Source of the DNA: Sophora flavescens
Lineage: Eukaryota; Streptophyta; Magnoliopsida; Fabales; Fabaceae
DNA length: 64,000 bases
Assembly: GCA_030762895.1 (NCBI GenBank)
Contig: CM061068.1
Span: 82,033,840-82,097,839 of the forward strand
Direction of reading: 5' to 3'
The notes beneath the pieces are model-generated. The model was not told where the DNA came from. It was given only the letters and a program-made list of their open reading frames with translations, and did not search any database. Shown here piece after piece: positions 1-10,605 of this stretch (position 1 is the first letter of the stretch; the number at the start of each line of letters is the position of its first letter). The position numbers and the translations under genes are program-made.

Positions 1-392
1 GCCCCTCACCGGCCACCACCTCCTCTGTTGCCACCACCGCAATGCAACCACCACCACTCTGCACCTCCTCCCTTTCCATTCGCCTCTCCCCATTTGGCCT
101 CCCTCTTTCCCTTTGCCCCATATCCGCCACCACCCCTCCTCCCTCCTCTGGCCACTGTTTGCGTCGGCAAAGCCACCACCGCAACGCCACCATCAAGGTA
201 AGTTAAACCCCCCTTCTTCCTCTCCCCCCCTCTCTCTCCCCATCGTGCACAACCCCCTCCCCATCTCCCTGTTTTTCTCCTCTTCTCTGACTTCTCTAGT
301 TTGTGTTTTCAGCTCTCCCCCACTCTTTGCATTGGTGACTGATTTTGGCTCCATTTCTCTTGAAAGAGTAAGCTTCCATTTCTCTTTATTTG

Positions 393-411
393 CTAAACCC
401 TAAACCCTAAA
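393..411 (+). repeat. Telomere-like CCCTAAA repeat (telo-box)
   Basis: The sequence holds CTAAACCCTAAACCCTAAA, about two and a half copies of the plant telomere repeat. Such short boxes occur in 5' regions of many plant genes. It is too short to mark an old chromosome end. Confidence 0.5.
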
Positions 412-1863
412 TTCTCTATTGCTTCCACTGCCCTGCTATCATATTCTGTTATGTCAAATTATTCAATTGTTGTTGTGTGGATTTTGATCAGTGCATTCAT
501 GCTTGCAACAACTTGTTTATATGTTGTGTCAGTATATATCAGTTAGGCGTATTGTATATAAACATAAGTCAGTGTCAATGTGAATTTGGGATGTTTGTAC
601 ATTTGAAAAATTGAGTTTTATACTTGAGGATTTAATTAGAAATGAGACTGAAGTAATTGATTTATGTTTTTAAATATTGTAATGTTAAAACAGTGTTCAA
701 AAGAGTTAATGTGATTTTGATTGTGTCATTCGTATTGATCTAAGCGAATATGAGAAGGGATTAATTTTTAAGGCTACTGTGGTAAGAGTAAAGGAGTTGA
801 AAAACTCAAACCGATTTTTGGCAAAACACATAAATAACAATTTTTTTGCTTCTATCCATAAGTGAGTTTAGGACTCAAAATGGGTTTACAGTCATGTTTG
901 AACATATAAAAAAAGTTCATCAGTTCATTGATGTTTACAATAACTTACTTTGTCCGGAAATTTGGTGCAATCCATTTTACTGAGTACTGAGATGAGAAGC
1001 TAAGAATACGCCAAAAAGATAGATAGATTTATATATTTTGAGTAGCTTCAGCTTCTTCAAACTTCATGAACTGATGTTAAAGGTCAGTAGTAATTCAAAT
1101 TTTTGGTGCACATATTATGTTTTTATATATATTATTGCTATTATTATTTTCAATGTGCTCTTCCTTGTCTCTTTGGTTAGAGACTTAGGTAGGAGGATCA
1201 GTTAACCATGTGTGTCTTTGGTTGTTGTAAGTTGAGTATGCTTACTGCTTGGTGCTTTGGATTATGTGCTTTAGTTAGGTATATCTTTTATTTACGATTT
1301 TTCCCCATGTTTGTTAACAGAGGCGCATGATGGTTTAATGTTAAGTGAGTGACTTAAGGTCATAATGATTTATTAATTAAAGCATAGACAAAAAAACATT
1401 AGATTGGGCAACTATTCCTATGGAGGGGGATAGATGGGTATAGAGGTGTACTTTGGAAAAAGTTAAACTAACACGGTGAGGTGATATTTCTATATGTTAC
1501 GTTTATTTTGGGAAGTAAGGGATTACTTAAGAAAAAAAGGAATCACTTGATTCTGATAGATAACACTCGTACCAAGTTGCAAGTTGTTCTAAATTTGTAA
1601 ACGTATATTATTGATTCTATTTTATATTAATTTATGTGTTTCTAGTCTTATAAATAGTTGTACTGGATTTTGTATATATAGAATAGTGATTTGATTTGAA
1701 AGGACTAATTTCATTTATGCACGATAGGTCCTTGTTGTCATATTCTTCTACTCTCTGTTGGCTCCGGCTCCTCCCCTTATTCTTACTCGGTTGTGTTTTC
1801 TCTCTCAGGTAAGTTCTCCGAACACTCAGTGTAATGTATTATGTGAATTATCATGTTGTTTGG

Positions 1864-2097
1864 TAGTGGAGAGCTGAGCTCAATAGGATGTGATCTTGTT
1901 TGATTGTATGCTGATAATTTAATGTTTATGCATGTGTTTGTCAATATGTGTTGTTTGTTAGTGGAGAGCGGAGCTCAATAGGATGTGATCCTGTCCGAAA
2001 GGCGGGATGCTGGTTGTGTGCTGATAATTTAGAAATTATGCATGTGTTTGACAATTAACTGCTACTTGTTAGTGGAGAGCGGAGCTCAATAGGATGT
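1864..2097 (+). repeat. Three spaced copies of a TAGTGGAGAGCGGAGCTC repeat
   Basis: A block of about 28 bases (TAGTGGAGAGCGGAGCTC followed by AATAGGATGT) starts at 1864, 1959 and 2070. The spacers also match (GCTGATAATTTA followed by ATGCATGTGTTTG), so this is a degenerate tandem array with periods of 95 and 111 bases. The core contains the palindrome GAGCTC. The function is unknown; it lies in the 5' non-coding part of the CACTA element. Confidence 0.7.
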
Positions 2098-2239
2098 TTG
2101 CTACAATATTTTATCTAAGTTTGTATTGATTTATGCTGCAATTTATATAAGCTCAACAATGTTGCAATATTTATAGGTTAATGGTTTTATTTTCTGTTAG
2201 AGTTAATAATTAATTTACAAAATCCTTAGTTTCCTATTT

Positions 2240-2303
2240 AAGATTCAATATTAATGAGCATGCGTAACTTATCAAGGTATGCATGCTCATTGTATTGAAT
2301 CTT
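2240..2303. repeat. Imperfect inverted repeat with about 26-bp arms
   Basis: The left arm AAGATTCAATATTAATGAGC continues ATGCGTA. It pairs with the right arm, which reads AAGATTCAATACAATGAGCATGCATA on the other strand, leaving a loop of about ten bases. It lies about 390 bases before the transposase start. It may be a small foldback element or an RNA hairpin in the leader. Confidence 0.65.
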
Positions 2304-2688
2304 GAATTGTCCAAGTGGGACATTTTGGGAAAAATCTTTTTCACACTCGTACAATAGTCATTTTCATGTCCAAATGCCTTATATATATACATGTTGAAAT
2401 CTCGGTCTAATGCATTTCCTTTTGTTCTCCTGGTGCATACTTGATCGCGGTGATGCTCACCGTGCTCGAGTCGTGTACTTGGAGACCGATGGGAAATGCT
2501 GTCGAAATTTTGTTAAGCATAAGGTATTTGAATAAGGGAATAACTATTATTAGCCGAGTGTGGTAAAGGTTTCTTCTCGAATGGGATAGGTTCATACCTT
2601 GTCAAAAGAACGAGATTGATGGAGTTATTGGAATGCACCTAATATATAAGTGTTAATTTTTTTTGGTCAGGCTATTTAATTGCCAGCA

Positions 2689-5600
2689 ATGGATATTCCG
2701 GAGAATCTGAAATGGATGTATCGTAGGTTGGATTGGAATAAACGTCTTAGGGAAGAGTATAGAGTTGGAGTGGGTGAGTTTATAGAGTTTGTTGTTAGCC
2801 ATGAGAGATTTATACGGCTGGGCGGTGATCATTTGAGGTGTCCTTGCAAAAGATGCAAGTGACAATCTTTCAAAAGCGTGGATGGAGTTGTAGCCGATCT
2901 TTATGAGAAAGGCTTCATGCCTGATTACTATTGGTGGAGTAACCATGGTGAGACGTTGCCTGATTTAAACCCGATTGTGTTTGAAGGTTCGTACTATGGA
3001 AGTGGTGACCGGAGGGAAGAATTGAATCCATACGAGCAGATGATAATGGATCATGCTGGGCCATCAGTTGGTGTTGTACTAGAAGAAGATGGGGGAGAAG
3101 ATGGTGGAATGGGTTCCCAATACATAGAGGAGAATCCGAATCCCGAAGCTCAAAGATTCTATGATATGCTGAGTGTTGCACGATCTCCATTGTGGGAAGG
3201 ATGTCGGGAGTACACGGAGTTGTTGATGTACATGGAATGGTTGAGTATCCAATCTGACTACAATATGCAAGAAGGCTGTTTTAATCGCCTCACCAGGTCA
3301 GTGTCCAAGGCGTTGCCAGAAGACAATCGGATGCCTACTAGTTTTTATCATGCTAAGAAGTCTGTGGAAATTTTGGGTTTGGGGTGTGTGAAAATTGGTT
3401 GTTTCCCGAATGGATGTATGTTGTACTATAAGGATGATTCAGTGGAAAGCATAACATGTTGTCGATTTTGTGGTGCGGATCGGTATAAGACAACCACTAG
3501 GATGGGCATTGAGAAGAAGAGGTCGCTAAAAAAGATGTGGTACTTTCCGCTCGTGCCAAGACTTAGAAGATTGTACTCTTCGATGGCCACTGCAGCTCAC
3601 ATGATGTGGCAAGTGAGCATGAGAGGGAGCAAGATGTCTTGTGTCATCCATCTGATGGAGAAGCTTGGAAGCATTTTGATAGGGTTCATATGGCATTTTC
3701 GCAGGACCCTCGGAATGTCCGATTAGGGTTATCTACTGATGGATTTAATCCTTTTGGGCAGGCTGGAAAAGCATACTCTTGTTGGCCGGTTATCCTGACT
3801 CCGTACAATCTTCCCTCGGGGATGTGCATGAAATGGGAGGTTATGTTCTTAACAGTCATAATTCCGGGTTCGTCTAATCCAAAAGGTAAGATTGATGTGT
3901 AATTGCAGTCGCTGATAGATGAGTTGACGATGTTGTGGAATGATGGTGTGTTGACATATGACGTATCTTTGAGGCAGAATTTCATCATGAAAGCAGCTTT
4001 GATGTGGACGATCAACGACTTTCCCACCTATGGGATGATGTCGGGTGGGATGACCGCGGGGAAGCTTGGATGCCCAATATGTATGGAGCGATCGAAGGCA
4101 TTCATGCTTAAAAACAGTCGAAAGATCTCATATTTTGATTGTCAACATCAATTCCTTCCAGAAGATCATCCTTATAGGCGGAACAAGAATGCATTCAAGA
4201 AGCGTTGTGCGGAGACAACACCGCCTCCACCACGTTTGACTGGTCCTAATGTATGGCGCAGAATACAGTACTTACCGCTCGTCCATGAATCCCAAGGAGA
4301 ACATATTCCTGATTATGGCGTCAACCATAATTGGACAAAACAAAGTATATTTTGGAGGTTGCCGTATTGGAGGACGCAGCTACTCCGTCACGACATTGAT
4401 GTCATGCATACTGAGAGGAATGTGTTTTTGAATGTGTTTGACACTGTGATGGACATCAAGGGGAGGACAAAGGATACAAATAAAGCCCGATTGGATCTAG
4501 CTGAAATTTGTAATCGGAAGGAGCTTGAGTTGAAGGACGGTGGTCGTGGCAGACTTATCAAACCGAAGGCAAGTTATACACTAAGTAAAACACAGAAAGT
4601 GGACGTTTGTAAGTGGGTTAAAGAACTAAAGTTACCAGATGGGTATGCTTCCAATCTGGGTAGATGTGTTGACATTAAAGAAGCAAAGTTACATGGAATG
4701 AAGAGTCATGATTGCCACGTGTTCATGCAACGGTTGCTTCCAATTGCGTTCGACGCATTACCGAAGCAAATTTGGAACCCACTTGTTGAGCTTAGACACT
4801 TTTTCAAGGAGCTTACATCAACAACACTAAATGTGAATCAATTAAAGGATATGGAAGTCAAGATACCCGTTTTGTTATGTAAGCTGGAGCAAATCTTCCC
4901 GCAGAGTTTCTTTGATTCCATGGAACACCTGCCAGTTCATCTACCTTATGAAGCAAGAGTTGGTGGCCCAGTCCAATACCGCTGGATGTATCCATTTGAG
5001 AGGTAAACAACATCAACTATTTTACTTAATACATATGAAATTCACGAACACGAGATCGTAGTTTAGCTTTCCCTAAAACTAGTAATTATTTGTATGTATC
5101 CCTCTTTAATAGGTTCCTGCACTCCCTTAAACACAAAGTCAAGAACAAGGCACGAGTGGAGGGTTCCATTTGTGAAGCATACTTAGTAGAGGAGACTTCC
5201 ACTTTTACCTCTTATTACTATCTGGACGAAGTTAACACGAGAAGGACAAGGATGCCTAGAAACGTTGATTCGGGCGAAGGAAGTTCAACTAGTCCTCCTA
5301 TATCAATATTCAACTATCCGGGCATATTTAGTGGCAAATCAAAAGGATATTTCTTCGAGCAGCGTGACATTAATGCTGCTCATCTGTATATCCTTCAAAA
5401 TTGTGAAGAGGTGGCGCCATATTTAGAGTAAGTTCCAACAATGTCTTTTATAAGTTCAATTGATATTTATGATTATTAATCGTCCTGCTGTTAATCTCCC
5501 ATATGTAGGATGTACGACAATTTTCTAAGGGATCTCCAACCTGACATTTCAAACGATCAGGTTGATCGAGAAATTACTTCTCACTTTGCTACGTGGTTCA

Positions 5601-6426
5601 GTAAACATGTAGGTTAAGCATCTTCATTTGTTGCAATACATTTTATCTCCTTAAATATATAGCATGTATAAGAATAATATAATATTTGATTTTTTAGGTA
5701 CTAGATCGAGAAAACAATGTTCAAAATCCATTGTTGACAAATTTGGCATGGGGGCCTAACAGATGGGTTACATCTTGGAATACTTATATTGTAAATGGAT
5801 ATAAATTTAACACAAAAACATGGAATGAAGGAATGCAGTCGTGTAACTATGGTGTGTGTGTGTGAGCCACTGATGGCAATGTAGAGGATGATTTCTATGG
5901 GGTTCTAACTGACATCCTTGAACTCGATTATACCGGTTTCCCCGTGATGAAGTTAGTTATCTTCAAGTGTGATTGGTTTGATCCTACTCTTGACGTAGGG
6001 ACAAAAATCGATAAAAAATATGGTATTGTTCAAGTTAGGCTGTCTCGAAGATATAATAAGGCGTACGACCCATTCATTTTTTCACAACAGGCAGATCAGG
6101 TTTATTACTCACCATATCCCGAAGGACATCAAGGCTGGTTGGGTGTTATTAAGATAAAGGCTCGCAGTATAATTACTGATAATGTAATCAACCGGCCTGA
6201 AAAAGATGCTCCGTACCAAGATGATGAGTTTTCAAGACCCCACGTACTGTTGCAAATTACACCGGACATTATTGTTAATTCTCTGGCGGACATTTCCGAA
6301 AATGGGGAAGAAGTTGAAAGCGAGTTATTGGATCAATCCGAGTTGGACGCATCTAGCGAAGGCACATTCCGATCAAGTGAGACTGATGAGAGTGAGGGTG
6401 AATTTAGTGACGGAGATTCTACTTAG
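2689..6426 (+). pseudogene. CACTA transposase (TNP2 family), disrupted
   Basis: The family cuts and pastes CACTA elements. From ATG 2689 the N-terminus has a TPase-associated domain (MDIPENLKWMYRR, then a CPCKRC zinc-binding motif near 2840-2860). The TNP2 core follows, including RLGLSTDGFNPFG, SCWPVILTPYNLP and LLRHDIDVMHTERN. A DUF4218-like stretch (LRHFFKEL to YRWMYPFER) ends at about 5006, and a DUF4216-like stretch (VIFKCDWFDP) follows from about 5960. GT-AG introns fit at about 5007-5112, 5431-5508 and 5610-5699. Lesions are a stop after CPCKRCK (2860-2862), a frameshift near 3600, a stop after GKIDV (3900-3902) and a stop after YGVCV (about 5862-5864). The C-terminus is acidic and serine-rich. 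It cannot encode a full transposase. Confidence 0.88.
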
Positions 6427-6530
6427 GTAATTTATTTGTCATAATTCATTGTGTAAATGTCATTCTACTTAGGTAATTTATTTTTGTATTATTTACACTG
6501 TTGTGTAATCATCTTTTCATTTTTTACACA

Positions 6531-6759
6531 GATGGCAAATTCCTCTAGAGGTAGGGGTCGTCGTGGAGGTCGTGTTGCGAGAGTCCCTTCGCCGGCCGAC
6601 CCACAGTCTTCAGATCGAGACCACCCTACCAGCACCTCTGTGGACGGGACACCTCAGGGTGTTGGAGTTGCACCCCCTACCCAGCCTCATGTGGTCGGGA
6701 CACAGTGGTATGGACACTGAGGATGATTGGATTCCTCCACCTCCCCCTCATCATGACTG
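6531..6759 (+). pseudogene. Short RGRGRRGGR-rich ORF, possible remnant of the second CACTA gene
   Basis: Downstream of TNP2 a reading frame begins MANSSRGRGRRGGRVAR after a pyrimidine-rich stretch ending in CACAG (6526-6530), which looks like a splice acceptor. It is rich in proline, serine and threonine and stops after 63 residues. An overlapping frame ends DDWIPPPPPHHD at about 6759. Many CACTA elements carry a second, TNPA-like gene here that binds subterminal repeats, and this may be its first exon. No binding domain is visible. Confidence 0.4.
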
Positions 6760-6811
6760 ATTTTTTTTCTTCATATTTTTGACTTTAAACGATTCTTGTA
6801 CGACACTTTGG

Positions 6812-6813
<2 letters not shown>

Positions 6814-6848
<35 letters not shown>
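6814..6848. repeat. (TA)n microsatellite
   Basis: An uninterrupted run of about 17 TA units lies downstream of the transposase genes. Confidence 0.9.
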
Positions 6849-6851
<3 letters not shown>

Positions 6852-6987
6852 TTATTTCTTATGATTGTATATTTCATTAGTAATTTGGTGTGTTTTATTA
6901 GTAATTTTGCTAAACTTTAAAGAAAAACAGGAAAAATTTATTATTTTAAAAATTAAATTTTTAAAAAAATTTAATAAAAACCAGTTT

Positions 6988-7335
6988 AGCGACCGAACTA
7001 GAAACCAATAATTCGGTCGCTAAACTTTAGTTAACATTAACAGATTGTGGTCTAGCGACCGAAAATCCGTCGCTAATATAGGTTAACAGTAACCAACATT
7101 GGCGACCGAACTAGCGACCGATTTTCGGTAGCTAAAAATGGTTACCCAAACAACGCGACTAACCTTGTAGCGACCGTTTTTTATTATTTAGCGACCGAAA
7201 TTACGGTCGCCATTTAGTGACCGAATTATTATTTCGGTCGCTAAAAGCTTAGCGACCATGTTATCAGCCACCACCATGAATCGATCGCTAATTCGGTCGC
7301 TAACTTAAATAGCGATCGAATATGCCAGCCGCTAA
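6988..7335. repeat. CACTA subterminal repeats (GCGACCGAA / TTCGGTCGC)
   Basis: At least a dozen copies of a GCGACCGAA-type motif occur in both orientations, many paired as short inverted repeats (for example TAGCGACCGAACTAG and ATTCGGTCGCTAA). They stop a few bases before the terminal repeat. In the En/Spm family such repeats bind the element's DNA-binding protein during transposition; that role is inferred here from position. Confidence 0.85.
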
Positions 7336-7336
7336 A

Positions 7337-7354
7337 CAGTTCTTTTTTGTAGTG
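7337..7354. repeat. CACTA right terminal inverted repeat
   Basis: The bases CAGTTCTTTTTTGTAGTG end the element. The next three bases, ATT, are the expected target-site copy, but the partner is outside the window. Confidence 0.85.
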
Positions 7355-8884
7355 ATTCTTCTTGAAATTCCTCAAAAAAATTTGGAGTGTAAACTTTTCC
7401 AACTTGGACAAGCATAGGGGCCTTCTTCATTTTCATCCAAGGCAGCTTATGTCTTGACTCATAATCGGCTTCTGACTCATTATTCCGTTTTCTATTGACA
7501 ACCCTTTCAAAGTGTGTGAAAAATTGTACCAAATTTAAATCCGACTTTAAATGATTTTTCAAATCAGCATTAAAACTCTCACTTAATTGAGTAGATCTCA
7601 TACTCGCGGTGAAAGTTTGTCGAACATAAGCCCATGCCCATTTTTCCTTAACTCGAAAAATAGTATGTAGCCATGAATCATCAGAAATGTTATGCTCAAC
7701 AAGTAAAGCATTCCATGCGTTCAAAAAGTCACCTTCCTCTTCATGTAGATCAATGCATGCTTCAAAATCCGAGTAGAATTGCGAACTATTTTGATATAGA
7801 TGGTTCACATGCCTTAGATCATTTTGTCTTATATGCCAAGTGCACAATCCATGATATGTTTCTGGCATAACTAAAGAAATCGCCTTAGCCATTACTGCAT
7901 CTTGATCTGTTAGAATGGTTTTATGTTATTCTCCACCCATTGCTTTGAGAAAAGTTTCAAATAGCCATTGGAAAGAAGGGATTGTTTCATCATATATAGC
8001 AATGTTGCCCTAAAAACAACAGTTTGCCTATGATTATTAAGTCCAATAAATACTCCTAACTGTCGATAATCCTTATTTGTCTTGTATGTGGTGTCAAAAG
8101 TGATGACATCACCAAAGTATCCACAATCATTTATCATTTGTGCATCCGCCCAAAATATATTTGTTATTTTTTCTTCAACATCCATTTGAAAGTTATAAAA
8201 GAAAGAAGTATTTTCACTTTGTCGTTTGAAATACATCAATAAAGCACCAACTTCATCATACCTTAACGACCGCTTCCTTTTAGTTCGAAGGTAATTCCTA
8301 TGGTCTTGTCTTGTATAACCAAGAGTGTTTTTTCCACCAGCTTGCTTGGACACATATTGATGAAAATCTTTTGGTTTTAATCTAGATTCATCGGCCAATA
8401 CAATTTGTGATGCTTGTGACTCGGATATGTGTCGATGAGAGCGAATCATATGAACACACTTTGGAGGTTGAAGAGGGTGATTATGTTGAGTTACAAGGTC
8501 AACAACCTTGTATTTTCTGATCTTCCGATCAAATGAAATAATCATACGCGCTTCACATCCTGTTCTGGTTTCTGCTCTAGGCTCTTTTGTCAAATGGTCT
8601 TGTTTATCAGCACGTCGTTTACCCTCTTTGAAGCATACGAATCGTCTTGAAGTCAATATTCCATCTATTCTGCTTTTATTTGAATATTCTCGACGAATAC
8701 CAAATCCAATTCTCCTACTATACTCATTGTAAAATTCATAGGCCGCTACATCGGATTCAAACTCCATTTCTAATTGTGGTGTATAGTCAGCAACACTCTC
8801 TTGCCCATTTTCGGCAATATTTTCATGGATATTGTTGACCCATTTCTCTACACCTTCGACTATTGGAATTATTGACACATTCAT
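7355..8884 (-). pseudogene. FAR1/FHY3-related protein gene, frameshifted and cut by the CACTA insertion
   Basis: From ATG 8884 the product has an acidic leader, then a FAR1 DNA-binding domain (FYNEYSRRIGFGIRREYSN, a CFKEGKR and GCEARM cysteine pair, QHNHPL). A MULE-type transposase domain follows (NIFWADAQMINDCGYFGDV, FDTTYKTN, then CTWHIRQN in the later frame). FAR1-family proteins are nuclear regulators derived from Mutator-like transposases. An extra AT in CTATATATGATGAAAC near 7998-8010 shifts the frame. In the restored frame a TAA follows GGE near 7924. The gene then continues to 7355, where it runs into the CACTA terminus in the EEFQEE region. The C-terminal part (usually a SWIM zinc finger) lies beyond the CACTA element, off the window. 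Confidence 0.85.
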
Positions 8885-8889
8885 GGTTT

Positions 8890-9431
8890 CTGAAAAATAA
8901 TAGAGTCAACATGTTAATAATCATAGAAAAATAAAAAAATAGAAACATGTAAGCTAAAATAGAAACATGGAAGCTCTTTCCTGGATTCTGAAGTTAACAA
9001 TGGGCTTAAAAAAAATAGAAGGGAAGAACAACAAATGAATTTCTAACTTACCATCTTGCATGCCCTACTTCTCCTATTTTCAACAAATCAATACAATCCA
9101 CTAAAGGTATAGTTTTGAGTCTCTTTTACCTTTCTAAACATTTTCCTTGTGCTTGCCAATTATAAATATTAATGTTTCAGTCAAAAATATTATAAATATT
9201 CATGTCATTACTTTCAGTTCATTGCATGCTGATACAGGTTGCTTTTTACGTAAAGATTATATTGAGCTCCTATCTCTCTCTCTCTTTTCCCTTAAAGCAA
9301 CTTTATTCCCATGCATATATTAAAACAAAATTTCAAAAGATGGACAATGAAACTGCTCCATTAACGTTACTATAAGGATCTGAACGCACGACTGCAAAGG
9401 GGCCAAAATAAAAAAAAATTAAATATCTTAC
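8890..9431 (-). other. Probable 5'-UTR intron of the FAR1-related gene
   Basis: On the minus strand a good donor, AAG|GTAAGATA, begins at 9431. A pyrimidine-rich acceptor, TATTTTTCAG, ends at 8890, five bases before the ATG. The upstream leader exon (from 9432) lies in more GC-rich sequence extending to about 9510. The intron is AT-rich. Confidence 0.6.
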
Positions 9432-9707
9432 CTTGCTCTTAAGGCACTTCTTCCACCAATTGCAGCGGCAAGGGAATGGTGGCTGGGCTGGGCGGTGGCG
9501 GCACGTTACAGCCCTTATATGCAGAAACCAACAGAAAGATAAGTAATAAAAGTGTAGCCTGTATATTCAGCAAATTACAACTCCAGTACTGCCCCTAAAA
9601 CAGGAAAAGCATAAGCGCAAACTAAAAGGGAACAATGCAGACTCCTCACATCTTGGCCGACGCACCTGTGATAAGGACATACCACCACAAAGCTTACATT
9701 TCAAGCT

Positions 9708-10203
9708 GTACCAAGTTCAAAATTGCGGTTGCGGTCGCGGATGCGGTTGCGGTCACTGCGATTGCGGTCGCTGCGTCGCGGACTGCAGCTGCTGCGGTGT
9801 GAAATAATTTTATGTTCGCACCAAATTTAAAAAATATTGTATAATTATTGTAATTCTTCATATATCTGAATTGAGAAGAGGATAGAAAAACTAGAGAAAA
9901 GAAACAAATTGCTAACGCATAAAGGAATAATTCTTGCATCTAAAAGCTTTGGGGACCTGAAATTTTTTTAGTTTTGGAAAAAATTTTGAACGAATGGTGC
10001 TGAAAATGGGTGTTGCGGCCTGATGCGGTCCGATGCAGTGTCTGATGCGGTCTGATGCGGTGCTGATGCGGTTGTGTTGCGGCCGCAACACGTGAAAAGG
10101 GATCACACCACAATTGCGGTGTGATGCGGTTGTGCTGCAGTCCGCAACCGCAATATTGCGGCCGCAATACGTGATGCGGTCAGCAATTTAGAACTATGGT
10201 ACC
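9708..10203. mobile_element. MITE-like element with GCGG-rich subterminal repeats
   Basis: The ends are near-perfect inverted repeats: GTACCAAGTTCAAAATTGC at 9708 and, on the other strand, GTACCATAGTTCTAAATTGC at the right. Both ends carry many TGCGGT/GCGGC units, such as ATTGCGGTTGCGG and TGATGCGGTCTGATGCGGT. The centre is AT-rich and non-coding. A clear target-site duplication could not be fixed because the terminal GTAC is itself palindromic. The superfamily is uncertain. Confidence 0.65.
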
Positions 10204-10558
10204 AACCCAGTAACAGCTGCAACAAGAATTCCCTTATGCAGCAGCAGATAAATTACACTCCAGCGGACAGGTTGTTTTGCTACGGTTGATTATGTCAGTG
10301 ATTGGGATCAAATTTCTATTATTTTGGGATCACAATCAGCATTACATTAGGCGATCCTAGCTGTTATGTTGGGAAATAATGTGATTGATAGTGAATCATG
10401 TAACCAGCTGTACATAGCATATGTCTAGGGGTAAATAGCACATATATTAAGATAGTTATATTTGAAAACAATGCACTAAAAGTACCCAGTCTTTACGTCT
10501 GTACCTGTATAAATATCAGATTGGGAATCATAGAATAATCACTCTCCTCCTGCCACTC
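10204..10558. other. Intergenic stretch, nothing recognised
   Basis: AT-rich sequence between the GCGG element and the LINE poly(A) tail. No gene, repeat or RNA was recognised. Confidence 0.5.
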
Positions 10559-10605
10559 TTTTTTTTTTTTTTACAAGAAGCAAACTTATTTCATTTCATT
10601 CAAAA

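Larger units (their letters stand above)
1..2670 (+). other. Non-coding 5' part of the CACTA element
   Basis: No convincing protein is encoded here. Bases 1-350 are very rich in CCACC and CCTCC and end in a possible splice donor (AAGGTAAGTT near 195-204), like an untranslated leader exon. A second possible donor/acceptor context is CTCTCAGGTAAGTTC near 1803-1817. The rest is AT-rich with two repeat structures (1864-2097 and 2240-2303). A run TTTTGGTCAG ends at 2670, just before the transposase start, and looks like a splice acceptor. I infer a multi-exon leader of the transposase gene; a captured host promoter is an alternative. Confidence 0.4.
1..7354 (+). mobile_element. CACTA (En/Spm-type) DNA transposon, 3' part; left end outside window
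   Basis: The right terminus is CAGTTCTTTTTTGTAGTG at 7337-7354, the reverse complement of a CACTACAAAAAA-type terminal repeat. Just inside it is a block of subterminal repeats in both orientations. The interior encodes a TNP2-like transposase with TPase-associated, TNP2, DUF4218-like and DUF4216-like parts in the order usual for plant CACTA elements. No CACTACAA terminus was found in bases 1-2700, so the left end lies upstream. The 3-bp duplication at the right would be ATT (7355-7357). The insertion interrupts a FAR1-related gene. The transposase has several stops and a frameshift, so this copy is not autonomous. Confidence 0.88.

Noticed and set aside
113..403. 96-residue proline/serine-rich frame
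   Set aside because: Low-complexity CCACC/CCTCC sequence with a splice donor inside it; better explained as an untranslated leader.
393..411. Interstitial telomere
   Set aside because: Only about two and a half repeat units; a telo-box is enough to explain it.
9694..9939. Minus-strand alanine/threonine-rich frame
   Set aside because: It is the translation of the GCGG repeats of a MITE-like element.
10559..10572. T run as a transcription terminator
   Set aside because: It is the reverse-strand view of the LINE poly(A) tail.
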